Shown: positions 8,860 to 18,428, numbered from the stretch's first letter. The stretch is 59,716 nucleotides of DNA from Oscillatoria salina IIICB1 (GCF_020144665.1 NZ_JAAHBQ010000033.1:1-59716); one strand, 5' to 3'. Made by a program: numbers and translations. Notes: a model not told the origin generated them from the sequence alone.

Positions 8860-9564
8860 TTATTTCTCTCGGTATTGTTTTTCTAGTTCGTAGCGCTGTA
8901 GTTGTAGTTGTAGGCGTTCGTTCTCTGATTTGTAACGTTCGACTTCTGTTTTGTAACGCCCGTTCTCTGTTTTTAATCGCTCGTTTTCAGTCTTTAAGGT
9001 GTCTATTTCATTCTGTTTACCTCGTAGGTCATTTAATGCACTTTGTAGCCCTTCCAGCTTGCTTTCTTGACCTTGGTAACGTAGGTAGGTGCTTTGATTC
9101 ATTGCCACAGTGTGACCGAGGCTATTAGCGATCGCGAGGTGGTTTAATCCTGCTTGGTGCATTCTGATATTACAGGCGTGGCGTAATTTGTGGGCGGTGA
9201 AAGGAATGTTTTTTCGCCATAACCAATGAATAAACATACTGCTACATACTAGCCCGTTGCGCTTTCTCATAAATGGGTTTTCACAGTCTGGTAACACTTC
9301 GCTGAAGGGTTGATTGATTAAGTCGAAAGTCTCAAACCAATTCTTACCTTTAGGCATGAAGGGGAGAGCTAAACGTTTGCCGGTTTTACTTTTTTCAATT
9401 ATCAGAATTCTTTCAGTGTTATTTGGGTCATTAATAGCAGGAATTAACTTGTCGTTACCTTGGTATTTAATCCGCTTTTGGGGGTTATCTTCTCCATCAT
9501 CATTAATGACAATAAACTCAATGTACTTTTTTATGTAACTCTGGTGAGTGATAGTATAGCACTG
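8860..9564 (-). pseudogene. Truncated tyrosine recombinase (integrase) with coiled-coil tail
   Basis: The open frame extends from a stop near 9567 to 8860, but no credible start codon lies before an internal ATG at 9357. The retained part is the C-terminal catalytic half of a phage-type integrase: box II HKLRHACNIR, then LGHTVAMNQSTYLRY with the probable nucleophilic Tyr. The N-terminal core-binding domain and first catalytic Arg motif are missing. About 65 residues of heptad-rich sequence (repeated LKTENERLKTENGRY type) form a coiled-coil tail. A shortened product from 9357 is possible, but it would lack half of the active site. I infer a relic of an integrated element next to petB. Confidence 0.75.
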
Positions 9565-9567
9565 TTA

Positions 9568-10021
9568 AGAGGTTATTTGGTCCCAAAACATGAAGCCAGA
9601 ATTTCTGTTCCAAAAATTATTTTTGTTTTTTCACTGGAGGCGATCGCCGCTTGCGGCGCTGGGTTTAAGCCCACTCGCTACTCTTTTCCTCAGATTTGCT
9701 TTTGGTTGGAGGGCGATCGCGCCTTTAGCATAATAGCTAGTTGAGGTTGTCTTTGGTCTGTTTTTGCTTGTCTGTGAGCAATTTTTTTACCGCTCACTCG
9801 CAACTCGGACTGCTGACGCTTGTATTCCCCTCTACAAGAAATGTAACATAGCTTCTCAGCTTGATGTTCATTTTTTCTCGTTGGCTTGCTGCTTGGGTGA
9901 GTTGACTTATACTCCTCTGTGTGCATCTCTCAGCATTTGTTGCTGGATGACTCGGCTGAGAATTTTTTCCTGAAATTTATTTAACATTTAATTTAGTAAA
10001 CATCTTGACCATAATTGTCTC
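9568..10021. other. Intergenic region before ctpA
   Basis: Apart from HIP1-type GCGATCGC sites I see no supported gene. Short open frames on both strands lack ribosome sites and recognisable content. It may include decayed remains of the integrase N-terminal part, but I could not read homologous sequence in it. Confidence 0.5.
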
Positions 10022-11260
10022 ATGGCAAAACGAGCTTTTTTCCTCTCTGTGGCGATCGCTATTTCTTTGATTTTCTCTTTTTTGCTTTGGTCGCCTAGTG
10101 CGGCTGCTTATAGCGAAAATCAAAGAATTTTACTACAATCTTGGCGAATTGTCAATCAAGCATATTTAGATGAAACATTTAACCATCAAAATTGGTGGTT
10201 TGTACGCCAAAATTATCTGAAAAAACCGCTTAAAAAACGTGAAGATACTTATAGCGCGATTGAGGAAATGCTGGCAAGTTTGAACGATCCCTTTACTAGA
10301 TTACTCAGACCAGAACAGTATCGTAGTTTACAAGTATCTACTTCGGGAGAATTGTCTGGTGTAGGTTTACAGATCGATATCGACCAAAAAACAGGAGAAT
10401 TAGAAGTAGTAGCACCGATCGCAGGATCTCCGGCTGAGGAAGCGGGAATTGCACCACGAGATCGCATTCTGGCAATTGATGGTCTGAACACTGCTAATCT
10501 AACGTTAGATGAAGCAGCGTTGCGGATGCGCGGCGAAAGTGGCACAAAAGTTACTTTAACCGTACAATCGCCGGGAAAAGATAACTTACATGAAGTGGAA
10601 ATTATCCGCGAGATCATCTCCCTCAATTCAGTTTACGCTAAACTTGACACTGAAAGTGGTACGGTTCCCATCGGTTACTTACGCCTGTCTCAGTTTAGCG
10701 CGAATTCGACCGCAGAAATGAAAGAGGCGATCGCGGATTTAGAAGCCAAGGGTGCCAAAGCTTATATTCTGGATTTACGCAGTAACCCAGGTGGTTTATT
10801 AACCGCCGGAATTGAAATTGCTCGCCTTTGGTTGAATAATGCTACAGTTGTTTATACTGTCAATCGTCAAGGAATGTTAGGCAGTTTTGATGCTTACGAT
10901 GGCGCAATAACTGACGACCCCTTGATCGTTTTAGTTAATCAAGGAACAGCTAGCGCTAGTGAAATTTTAGCTGGTGCTTTACAAGATAACAAAAGAGCGC
11001 AACTTGTTGGCGAAAAAACTTTTGGTAAAGGTTTGATTCAATCTTTATTTGAATTACCCGATGGTTCCGGTTTAGCAGTTACAGTTGCTAAATACGAAAC
11101 TCCTAAACACAAAGATATTCACAAACTTGGTATTAGTCCCGACTACAAAATTCATCAAGATCCCATTACCTTAAAACAAGCAACCACAGAACTAGATTTA
11201 CAGTATCAAACCGCAGTTAAATTGTTAAATCCTCAATCAGTGGTAGCTGATGCGGCATAA
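10022..11260 (+). CDS. ctpA: Carboxyl-terminal processing protease (D1 processing)
   Basis: A 412-residue S41 serine protease exported to the lumen or periplasm. Residues 1-30 are a signal peptide. A PDZ domain lies near 105-190. The peptidase core has the Ser/Lys dyad region QGTASASEIL (Ser311/Ser313) and GEKTFGKG (Lys336). CtpA cuts the C-terminal extension of the D1 precursor so that the photosystem II manganese cluster can assemble. Adjacency of ctpA to petBD is a recurrent cyanobacterial arrangement. Paralogues CtpB and CtpC are possible alternatives, but this context favours CtpA. A strong hairpin terminator follows at once. Confidence 0.88.
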   Translation: MAKRAFFLSVAIAISLIFSFLLWSPSAAAYSENQRILLQSWRIVNQAYLDETFNHQNWWFVRQNYLKKPLKKREDTYSAIEEMLASLNDPFTRLLRPEQYRSLQVSTSGELSGVGLQIDIDQKTGELEVVAPIAGSPAEEAGIAPRDRILAIDGLNTANLTLDEAALRMRGESGTKVTLTVQSPGKDNLHEVEIIREIISLNSVYAKLDTESGTVPIGYLRLSQFSANSTAEMKEAIADLEAKGAKAYILDLRSNPGGLLTAGIEIARLWLNNATVVYTVNRQGMLGSFDAYDGAITDDPLIVLVNQGTASASEILAGALQDNKRAQLVGEKTFGKGLIQSLFELPDGSGLAVTVAKYETPKHKDIHKLGISPDYKIHQDPITLKQATTELDLQYQTAVKLLNPQSVVADAA

Positions 11261-11276
11261 CAATTATCTTCCCTTT

Positions 11277-11323
11277 TTCCGGTAGAGGCAACCACAGGGG
11301 GATTGCCCCTACCGGAATTTTTT
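11277..11323 (+). terminator. Rho-independent terminator of ctpA
   Basis: A 15-bp stem with a single mismatch (TTCCGGTAGAGGCAA against TTGCCCCTACCGGAA) is followed by a run of six T. The inner hairpin is shared with the element downstream of rbcS at 24847-24875. Confidence 0.85.
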
Positions 11324-11559
11324 ATTTTCCCTAGAGGCTAAATCCGTTTTCTCATATTTCTCTAGGACGCCACACAAGCAAAAAAAGCTCAGACTACCAG
11401 CCGGCAAGCCTTATAGCCTCTTACCCAAATTTGAGTGATTTATTTCTCTATGTAACAATTTAGCAATTTTGTTAATAAATGTTGAATTAACTTGTTGCCA
11501 TTGCTAGATTGTGATAGTCAAGCAATCTCATTCGGGAAATATCCCTTGGAGGAACAACT

Positions 11560-11688
11560 ATGACTATTACCTTAATTGCAGTATTGGCATTAGGCTGGCT
11601 TCTAGCTGCTACCCTAGGAACCTGGGCTTACTTTGCTAATGAACCATTTCCTTTGAATCGTTCAGGAGGTGAAACTGACGAAGGATAG
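11560..11688 (+). CDS. 42-residue single-helix membrane protein (Psb35-like N-terminus?)
   Basis: A short ORF with an excellent ribosome site (GGAGGA seven bases before the ATG). Residues 2-25 form one hydrophobic helix with the pattern GWLLAATLGTWAYF, followed by a polar acidic tail ending GGETDEG. The helix resembles the start of the small thylakoid protein Psb35 (GW..AA..GT.AYF), but the tail is shorter and different, so this is only a hint. It could be a small photosynthetic-complex subunit. Translation signals and composition make it a likely real gene. Confidence 0.6.
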   Translation: MTITLIAVLALGWLLAATLGTWAYFANEPFPLNRSGGETDEG

Positions 11689-12202
11689 GAAGAAGAACTA
11701 GGTAGTTCGAGAACTTAATTCAAGTGGCTGCGTTATTTAAGGGAGTTTGGCGCGGTCACTTGAACTATTTCTAGCTAATCCAATCTAGCGATCGCGAAAA
11801 TACGCTTCTCAACTCGTGCAGTTTCACCATTTATCCTTGATTCATAGATTATCTCATGTTTGGGCAGATATTTCAAATTTTTTTGCTTTCAAGTCGCAAA
11901 ATCTAGTCAAAGGCTGATGCTGTCTGCATAAAGTTGGATTTGGAGAGAAAAAAGTGTTGATTACTCCTTTTAAGAAAAAGGCAGAAAAATCGACTGATAG
12001 GGTTATGGGAAAAATTGCTGTTAAGAAAACGGTCATTAATCGAAACTGTCAACGACTGCGAGGAATGCAAAAATTAATATCTCCTAAATCGGCGGAAGAA
12101 ATGAGAAATAAATTGGTCTTTATTGGCGCATAGATTAGCATATCGCCATCAGAAAATTTGGAGATTACCAAAGTAAAAAAACCTTTGACGATCGCCGATT
12201 TC
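11689..12202. other. Intergenic region before cupB 3' end
   Basis: It contains one GTG-initiated small ORF annotated separately and HIP1 sites. No other supported feature is seen. Confidence 0.5.
11954..12133 (+). CDS. Possible 59-residue basic protein
   Basis: An open frame from GTG with GGAGAG seven bases upstream. The translation is basic and hydrophilic, beginning MLITPFKKKAEKSTDRVMGK and rich in Lys and Arg. I recognise no family. An overlapping minus-strand frame is also open, so this may be chance. Confidence 0.3.
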   Translation: MLITPFKKKAEKSTDRVMGKIAVKKTVINRNCQRLRGMQKLISPKSAEEMRNKLVFIGA

Positions 12203-13336
12203 TTAACTATTTATTTTCAACATTTCGGAAGATTTCAAACGATTCAACCAAGCTTTTAAATATTTCCGATTTGCTGCTTTTTCTTCGGGATTTTCAGTAG
12301 CTAAAGGATAGGGTGCTAATCCTTCTACGGCTGCGGTAGTAACGCAAAACATTGACTTTTGAAAGCTTTGACAAATTTGCACTAAGATGTCATCTTCGCC
12401 GCGCGTGGTTTGGCGATATAAGTTATGTAAATAATCTGGTAGATAACGACTCATATCGTGCATCAATAAGGTAGGAGGAATTCCTGCGCCACCAACTGGT
12501 AAAGGATCGGCGTATAATGCACCATAGGCAAAGTCACCTTGATCGACAGGAATTTGATATGCTTGGGCGTTATAAGAAACTGTACCAGGGAAAGGCGTTC
12601 CTCGGAAGAAAACGGCTTCTACATAAGGGACTGCGGTGTCGTTTAAGAAGGTTAAACCAGCCGATTTAGGGATGATATCATATTGCTGTCCGCGAATTTC
12701 TACTTGATAAGTAATCGGCTTATTTGCGGCGGCAACTAAGCCATTTTTAATATGTTCTACCACGTCAGGAATGGCTTTAATTTCGCCGCGATCGTAGCGA
12801 TCTGATAAGTCAAGAAACATATCGCTCATGATTCGCCAAAATTGCCCTAATCCGCTATAATAAGCGAATTGCCTGATTTGTTCGGGGAGAAATTCAGGGA
12901 AAATTTTGTGTAGTGCGAGCATGAAAATATTATTTTTCAGTTTAGCTCGAATGGCTTTTTCTGCTCTTTGTTGAAATTCAGGTGTATCTAAGTATTCATC
13001 TAAGCCGCCGCCACCATGCCATAACATGGTTTTCATACAATATTCGGCGTATTCGTAATTTATGCGATCGTGCCACCAATGAATTAGTAATTTCTTAAAG
13101 CTGAAGTCACCATTAAAGTATTTGAAGAAGTTAAATAAGACTAAAAATTGTTTTTCGGCGATGTAAATTAAGTTGTTGGAATAAGCATCTAAAATTATGC
13201 CGTAACTTTTGAGGATTCCGACAACTTCGATTAAGTTTTGGGGGGTATCGTTTAACAGTGCTTGTCCGGATTCTAAGCGCTGAATATAGGCTTCAATAGG
13301 ATTAGTATGTTGGTTATTTGTTTTCGTAATTATCAT
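12203..13336 (-). CDS. cupB: CO2 hydration protein of NDH-1MS' (CupB/ChpX)
   Basis: A 377-residue protein of the CO2 hydration (Chp/Cup) family, which sits on specialised NDH-1 complexes on the cytoplasmic side of the thylakoid and converts CO2 to bicarbonate with energy from electron transport. The length fits CupB (ChpX) better than the longer CupA. The genes upstream on the same strand encode NdhD4- and NdhF4-type subunits, the normal partners of CupB. I see conserved family-like stretches such as MKTMLWHGGGGLDEYL and GGAGIPPTLLMHDMSRYLPD. CupA/CupB discrimination is by length and neighbours, not by search. Confidence 0.85.
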   Translation of the reverse strand: MIITKTNNQHTNPIEAYIQRLESGQALLNDTPQNLIEVVGILKSYGIILDAYSNNLIYIAEKQFLVLFNFFKYFNGDFSFKKLLIHWWHDRINYEYAEYCMKTMLWHGGGGLDEYLDTPEFQQRAEKAIRAKLKNNIFMLALHKIFPEFLPEQIRQFAYYSGLGQFWRIMSDMFLDLSDRYDRGEIKAIPDVVEHIKNGLVAAANKPITYQVEIRGQQYDIIPKSAGLTFLNDTAVPYVEAVFFRGTPFPGTVSYNAQAYQIPVDQGDFAYGALYADPLPVGGAGIPPTLLMHDMSRYLPDYLHNLYRQTTRGEDDILVQICQSFQKSMFCVTTAAVEGLAPYPLATENPEEKAANRKYLKAWLNRLKSSEMLKINS

Positions 13337-13512
13337 TAGTGTTTCAGTAAATTTGATTTAGTTTTTATATCCGTTAATTAAAGAAAGAAATTGGGAGATA
13401 ACCACAGCCCACCTGAGAAAGAAAGGAATTTCACCAGCTAAAGCTAAGATGATTTGGAGTCCCCCCAGCCTACACATTTAAGGAAGGAGGGAATTTCACT
13501 AACTATAGCTAA
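13337..13512. repeat. Imperfect duplication between cupB and ndhD4
   Basis: Two related stretches, GAATTTCACCAGCTAAAGCTA near 13429 and GAATTTCACTAACTATAGCTA near 13491, lie about 60-70 bases apart with weaker similarity around them. This is a short decayed tandem duplication. Confidence 0.45.
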
Positions 13513-15030
13513 TTATCTCTCAGTTGATTGTTTCTCAGTAATCAAAGTTGAGTTGCTAATAATCACTGATTGTTGAGTAATAATTAGTGAATCGGTTTCA
13601 GCTTCGATCCAGCGTACCATTAAGTTTGGCTGTACTCCGAGGATAAAGATTAACACAGCTAAAACTACAGCCGGAATGCGATCGCCTAACTGAACTTTCG
13701 GCAGTTGTGCTAAAGTTTCTGGTAAGCGACCGAAAAAGACGCGGTTGATTACCAATAAGAAGTAAACCGCCGTTAAACCTGTCCCGACGATACAAAACAG
13801 AGTTTGAATGGGGAAAATCAGGAAACTACCGCGAAATACTAAAAATTCAGCGATAAAGCCAATCATTCCCGGAATTCCCGAGCTTGCCATTACACCCAAT
13901 ACCATTAAACTACCAATTACGGGTAAACCTCGTTCTGGATTGAGTAAACCACGCAGAGAGTTAACATCGCGGCTTCCAGTTTTCTTGGCTACGACACCGA
14001 CGAGGAAAAATAGCAAAGCCGAAATTAAACCATGACTAATCATTTGACAAACGGCAGCAAGTAAGCTAAGACGAGTTGCAGCCGCAGCCGCTAGCAGAAT
14101 ATAAGCCATGTGCGCGATCGAAGAATAGGCTACCACTTTTTTCATGTCTTGTTGCGCGATCGCACAAGATGCACCATACAAAGCACTAATTGCGGCTAAA
14201 GTAGCTAACCAAGGTGCTAAAATTCGCCAAGCTTCTAGGGAAAATAAACCAAAACCAAATCTAATTAAGCCATAAGTTCCTAACTTTAACAACACCCCTG
14301 CTAATAATACCGAAATTGGTGTAGAAGCTTCAACGTGGGCATCTGGCAACCAAGTATGAAAGGGAAAGATGGGAATTTTAATTGCAAAACCTAAAAGCAA
14401 CCCGGCTAGTAAAATTAATTGCAAACTTATGGGTAATGCTGCACCTAACAAAGGTTGATAGTCAAAAGTTGTCGCACCAGTGAGATAAATTAATCCTAAA
14501 AACGAAGCGATGACTAAAACGCCGGAAATTAAAGTATAAATCAAAAATTTCATAGCGGCATAGCCTCGCCTTTCGCCACCCCAAATAGCAATTAAAAAGT
14601 AAAGGGGAATTAATTCTAACTCGTAAAAAAGGAAAAACAATAGTAAATCTTGAGCCAAAAAAGCTCCCGACGCACCACCACTTAAAATCAGCAACATAGC
14701 GAAGTAAAAGCGATGGCGCGGCAAAGAATCAGAACTAGTTAAAATGGCAATAACTGTCAGCAAACTGTTGAGAAACACTAAAGGTAATGATAGCCCATCG
14801 ATACCGAGATGATAGTTAAAACCAATCGCTTCAATCCAAGGTAAATATTCATCAAACTGCATTCCTGCGTGACTGGGGTCAAACTGAGTTCCGAGAAAAA
14901 TCGTCCAGACTAGGACTGTACCAGCAATAATTAAAGCTAGCGATCGCGAAAAACTCGCATCTTTATTTCCAGGGAAAAATCCAATTAAAGCTGCACCGAG
15001 AAATGGTACCCAGATTAAGGCACTGAGCAT
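13513..15030 (-). CDS. ndhD4: NADH dehydrogenase-like subunit NdhD4
   Basis: A 505-residue multi-helix proton-pumping subunit of the MrpD/NuoM family. Typical NdhD stretches are seen: FFLFYELELIPLYFLIAIWGG with the key Glu of helix 5, LPDAHVEASTPISVLLAGVLLKLG, and QQDMKKVVAYSSIAHM. In cyanobacteria NdhD4 with NdhF4 and CupB forms the constitutive low-affinity CO2 uptake complex. It lies 104 bases after ndhF4 and 176 bases before cupB, all on the minus strand, so one operon is likely. NdhD3 is the alternative; the cupB partner and carboxysome location favour NdhD4. Confidence 0.88.
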   Translation of the reverse strand: MLSALIWVPFLGAALIGFFPGNKDASFSRSLALIIAGTVLVWTIFLGTQFDPSHAGMQFDEYLPWIEAIGFNYHLGIDGLSLPLVFLNSLLTVIAILTSSDSLPRHRFYFAMLLILSGGASGAFLAQDLLLFFLFYELELIPLYFLIAIWGGERRGYAAMKFLIYTLISGVLVIASFLGLIYLTGATTFDYQPLLGAALPISLQLILLAGLLLGFAIKIPIFPFHTWLPDAHVEASTPISVLLAGVLLKLGTYGLIRFGFGLFSLEAWRILAPWLATLAAISALYGASCAIAQQDMKKVVAYSSIAHMAYILLAAAAATRLSLLAAVCQMISHGLISALLFFLVGVVAKKTGSRDVNSLRGLLNPERGLPVIGSLMVLGVMASSGIPGMIGFIAEFLVFRGSFLIFPIQTLFCIVGTGLTAVYFLLVINRVFFGRLPETLAQLPKVQLGDRIPAVVLAVLIFILGVQPNLMVRWIEAETDSLIITQQSVIISNSTLITEKQSTER

Positions 15031-15134
15031 AATTTATTTCTTGCTCCTTAATTTAATTACTTGATTCTTTGTTAATTGCCCAAACAACCGATAACTTCCT
15101 AACTTTTTGGGTCGCTCAAGCACGACCACAAACT

Positions 15135-17003
15135 TTAAATGGTTATAAATACGCGCATCATCACTCCGAATAATAAAGCTACGGCGAGCAAAATTGTCAG
15201 GAGATAAAACTGCGATTGACCAGAGACGTTATATCGCAAAGTTTGACCGCTAAAAATTGCGGCTAAACCGAACAAGTTAACTACACCATCAACCACGTAG
15301 CGATCGACCCATGCAGTAATTTTTGAGGTGATGTCTACGGCGAAAACGACAGTAAAACGATAGAGGCGATCGAAGTAAAAGTCGTAAGCGAGTAAATCTT
15401 GAATAAACCGCCAATAAATTTGAGCGGGTCTTGCCCAAGTTCTTGGTAAATCAATTGCTGTTCCTAGCGCACAACCAATTAAACCACTGAGCATTAATAA
15501 CGGTACGGCTACGGGACTAAATAGTTGCGCTGGGTTAGACATAGCTGGGTCAGTAGAACCTAATAGCAATTGTCCTTGGTGCATGGTTAAAGGTAGCATG
15601 AGAGTAGCAATCGTCAAAGTTACCATTGGGAATGCCATTTGCCAGGGAACCTCTGGCGCTCTTCTGGTTTTTGGACTGGGTTCGCCTAAGAAAATTAAGC
15701 GAAAGACGCGAATTAAGTTTAAGGCGCTTAAGGCGTTAACAAGTAGTAAAATTGCCAGTAACCATAAAGGTAATTCTCCGGGAGTATTCGCCCAGCGTCG
15801 GAGTACCCAAAATGTTCCTAATGGCAGTAAACCAATTAGTCCGGCGGTGCCGACGACAAAGGCAGAACTGGTTGCGGGCATTCTCGTCCACAAACCGCCC
15901 ATTTCGGTAATGTTTTGGTTATTGGTGGTGAGAATAATTGAGCCTGCACTCATAAATAACAGAGTTTTGGCGAAGGCGTGAGTTAACAGTAACAGCAAGG
16001 CAATGTCTACTTGTCCGACACCAACGGCGATAAAGACTAAGCCTAAGTAGGCGCTAGTAGAATGAGAAAGGGCGCGTTTAATATCAATTTGCGCGATCGC
16101 TACTAATGATGAACCGATCGCCGTTACGGTTCCGGTAATAATTAAAGCATCGGCAGCGATGGGAGAAAGGGTGAATACTGGCTGCAATTTAATTAACACA
16201 AAAGCCCCGGCGGAAACGACGACGGAGTTTCGCATCAGCGAAGCGGGATTTGGTCCTTCCATTGCTTCATCCAGCCAGAGATTGAGGGGAAATTGAGCGC
16301 ATTTACCCACAGGTCCGCCAATTAAGGCTAAACCGAGTAAAGTAGCGATCGCGATCGGTAAAGGATCGCTGGCTGCCCAACTTTTTAATTCGCTAAAGGT
16401 TAATCCTGTGCCATAACTGGAAAGGGCTACCATCCCCATTAATAAGACAATGTCTCCTACCCTTTTGGTTAAAAAGGCATCTCTGGCGGCGGTGACAACT
16501 AAAGGTTGAGCGTACCAAAAACCAACTAATAAGTAGGTGGAAAGCGTCAGCATTTCTAGCAAGGCGTAACTCAAAAATAATGAGTCACTAATAGCAATTC
16601 CAGATAGTGCTGCTTCAAAAAAGCCCATTAAGCCGAAAAATCTGGCTAACGACCAGTCTTTTTCCATGTATCCTAGGGCATAGATTTGCGCTAGCAAACT
16701 AATCCCTGTTACCAGTTCCATTCCTCCTACACTGACTCTCGATATTTCTATTGCTAGAGATAAGTCTAAATCTGCGGCTTGTAACCATTGAAATACTATC
16801 TGTTGTGGTTTTTGTGTCCACACCACGGAGAAGGCTACTGACCCGTGGATAAATGCCACTAAGGTCATTAATAAATTAAAGTAAGCCGCAGGTCTAGGTC
16901 CTGTTTTCCGAATCATTCCCGTAGACCAGGGAAGGGTAAAAATTGCTCCGATTAACCCATATAAAGGGATAAACCAACTGCTTTGAAGCAGAAAATCACT
17001 CAT
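15135..17003 (-). CDS. ndhF4: NADH dehydrogenase-like subunit NdhF4
   Basis: A 622-residue NuoL-type antiporter subunit and the first gene of the ndhF4-ndhD4-cupB operon. Characteristic segments include FPLNLWLDEAMEGPNPASLMR and QIDIKRALSHSTSAYLGLVF. The LW-DEAMEGP variant replaces the LPDAMEGPTP of ordinary NdhF, as expected for the CO2-uptake paralogues NdhF3/F4. The C-terminal amphipathic helix region is present. The gene diverges from ccmK2 across a 1.1-kb non-coding region. Confidence 0.88.
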   Translation of the reverse strand: MSDFLLQSSWFIPLYGLIGAIFTLPWSTGMIRKTGPRPAAYFNLLMTLVAFIHGSVAFSVVWTQKPQQIVFQWLQAADLDLSLAIEISRVSVGGMELVTGISLLAQIYALGYMEKDWSLARFFGLMGFFEAALSGIAISDSLFLSYALLEMLTLSTYLLVGFWYAQPLVVTAARDAFLTKRVGDIVLLMGMVALSSYGTGLTFSELKSWAASDPLPIAIATLLGLALIGGPVGKCAQFPLNLWLDEAMEGPNPASLMRNSVVVSAGAFVLIKLQPVFTLSPIAADALIITGTVTAIGSSLVAIAQIDIKRALSHSTSAYLGLVFIAVGVGQVDIALLLLLTHAFAKTLLFMSAGSIILTTNNQNITEMGGLWTRMPATSSAFVVGTAGLIGLLPLGTFWVLRRWANTPGELPLWLLAILLLVNALSALNLIRVFRLIFLGEPSPKTRRAPEVPWQMAFPMVTLTIATLMLPLTMHQGQLLLGSTDPAMSNPAQLFSPVAVPLLMLSGLIGCALGTAIDLPRTWARPAQIYWRFIQDLLAYDFYFDRLYRFTVVFAVDITSKITAWVDRYVVDGVVNLFGLAAIFSGQTLRYNVSGQSQFYLLTILLAVALLFGVMMRVFITI

Positions 17004-17525
17004 TAATATTGCCCTTGAAATTTATCCGAAATTTACACTTTTTTGCTTAGGTTTACAAGTTTGGCTGGTTTTAACCAGTCTTTTTTGCCAACTAAGATAA
17101 TCGCTTGCAATCGACTCGCGATCTAATTTTTCATTTTGATTTTTTCAGTTAAATTTGAGCTATTAGGTAAAAATAGGCAAATAAATATTTTTGACAACTT
17201 TTTCATTTTTTTGCCTAATTGTTTCTTATTTTTCCTGACTCGGGTTTTGCGAGCTACAGCCTTAGTTGTCGGCTTAAAAACCGATTATTTCCTGAATTAC
17301 GATCTTCGCTAACCGCTCCCAACCAAGTTGAGGAGAGAGGAAAGACAAGTCTACTTTACCTTTAATTAGGAATCTAAATAAAGGTCAAGTGAGAACTAAA
17401 TAAACAGTTTTTCTTTTCTTCCCCAAGTTAGATGTCAAAGAAGAAAATTGCTGTTGGCGATCGGAACATCTTTGCTTTGAGGTTGATTTTTTGCCGAGCG
17501 ATAGCAAGATTAACTAGGAGAGACT

Positions 17526-17618
17526 ATGATTGTCTTAAATGCTGAACTAAAAGCGCAGCTACCACTCGGTCAGTTTCCCAGAACTTGCTTTTCTCTAGCT
17601 TGCTTTTGCCGACTATAA
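17526..17618 (+). CDS. Possible 30-residue leader peptide
   Basis: ATG preceded by TAGGAGA at good spacing, encoding a 30-residue peptide that starts MIVLNAELKAQLPLG and contains three Cys near its end. It lies about 500 bases upstream of ccmK2 in the same direction. It could be a regulatory upstream ORF, a small protein or chance. Confidence 0.3.
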   Translation: MIVLNAELKAQLPLGQFPRTCFSLACFCRL

Positions 17619-17775
17619 CCAAGCAAATAGTAGCATTTACTCACTCACTTCTTGACAAAAGCGATCGCAGCTACTTGCTTTTTTTGCCCGTTAAGGGGTG
17701 AAAAAGCTGAGATTATCGGCAATATAATAAAAAAATTATAAAACACTTCTTGACTCTACCACATTGGAGTTCCAA

Positions 17776-17818
17776 CTCGTAGCGAGCAAGGCAGCGATCG
17801 CCACCTGCTCGCTACGAG
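17776..17818. repeat. Perfect 13-bp inverted repeat with HIP1 in the loop
   Basis: CTCGTAGCGAGCA at 17776-17788 pairs with TGCTCGCTACGAG at 17806-17818. The 17-base loop contains GCGATCGC. No T-run follows, so it is not a standard terminator. It is either a mobile palindromic repeat or an RNA element in the ccmK2 leader. Confidence 0.7.
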
Positions 17819-18119
17819 GTATTAAATTTTGTTAACAAAGCAATTTGAAAAAATCATAAAGATTTATATTGTCAAAGGTACAAAGCTTTCCTATGCTTTT
17901 TTTTAGATTGAACATATAGTGCTTTTAGTCAAGATTTTGCTAGCGGCAATTTGCGATCGTGATTGGAGTGAAGAGCGACAACGTAGAGGTAGCTCGTACA
18001 TAAAAGTATTGTAACTTGAAGCTCCAGCTCAGAAAATAAACTGCCAAAGCAGCAGTGGTGCGCTGTCACCAAGACTGACTGCGACTTTAACTTCGCTTGT
18101 TGTGTTAGGAGAGAAAAAA

Positions 18120-18428
18120 ATGCCAATTGCAGTAGGAATGATTGAAACCCTGGGATTTCCAGCAGTAGTAGAAGCAGCCGATGCGATGGTAAAAGCGGCT
18201 CGGGTAACGCTAGTAGGTTATGAAAAAATTGGTACAGGAAGAGTAACTGTAATCGTTAGAGGTGATGTCTCGGAGGTACAAGCATCAGTATCAGCAGGAA
18301 CAGATGCAGCAAATCGTGTCAATGGCGGTGAAGTATTATCCACCCATATCATTGCTCGTCCCCACGAAAACTTAGAATATGTACTGCCGATTCGTTATAC
18401 CGAAGAAGTAGAGCAATTCCGAACGTAA
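18120..18428 (+). CDS. ccmK2: Carboxysome shell hexamer CcmK2
   Basis: A 102-residue single-domain BMC protein that forms the hexagonal facets of the beta-carboxysome shell. The start is at the ATG at 18120 after GGAGAG, not at an in-frame upstream codon. The pore loop KIGTGR (Lys36-Arg41) lines a positively charged pore. The C-terminus ends soon after VEQFRT, matching the short CcmK2 form; the next gene has the longer CcmK1 tail. It is the first gene of ccmK2K1LMN. The two proteins are nearly identical over residues 3-60, consistent with tandem duplication or gene conversion. Confidence 0.93.
   Translation: MPIAVGMIETLGFPAVVEAADAMVKAARVTLVGYEKIGTGRVTVIVRGDVSEVQASVSAGTDAANRVNGGEVLSTHIIARPHENLEYVLPIRYTEEVEQFRT

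Larger units (their letters stand above)
17004..18119. other. Divergent control region between ndhF4 and ccmK2
   Basis: This 1.1-kb AT-rich stretch must hold promoters for both the CO2-uptake and the carboxysome shell operons. I see a 30-codon ORF with a strong ribosome site (17526-17618), a perfect 13-bp hairpin (17776-17818), and a weak promoter candidate (TTGAAA at 17845 and TATTGT at 17867, 16-base spacer). No longer gene is supported. A minus-strand frame overlapping the ccmK2 start is spurious. Confidence 0.6.

Noticed and set aside
9690-9973. Overlapping short ORFs on both strands between the integrase remnant and ctpA
   Set aside because: Low-complexity translations without translation signals; both strands being open here points to chance.
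11854-12036. 60-codon minus-strand ORF
   Set aside because: It overlaps the better-supported plus-strand GTG ORF and has no ribosome site.
12203-17003. Assignment as the inducible ndhF3-ndhD3-cupA system
   Set aside because: The Cup protein is 377 residues, nearer CupB than CupA, no cupS follows, and the place beside ccmK2 fits ndhF4-ndhD4.
17929-18126. 65-codon minus-strand ORF covering the ccmK2 ribosome site
   Set aside because: It lies in the ccmK2 leader and shows no protein-like pattern.
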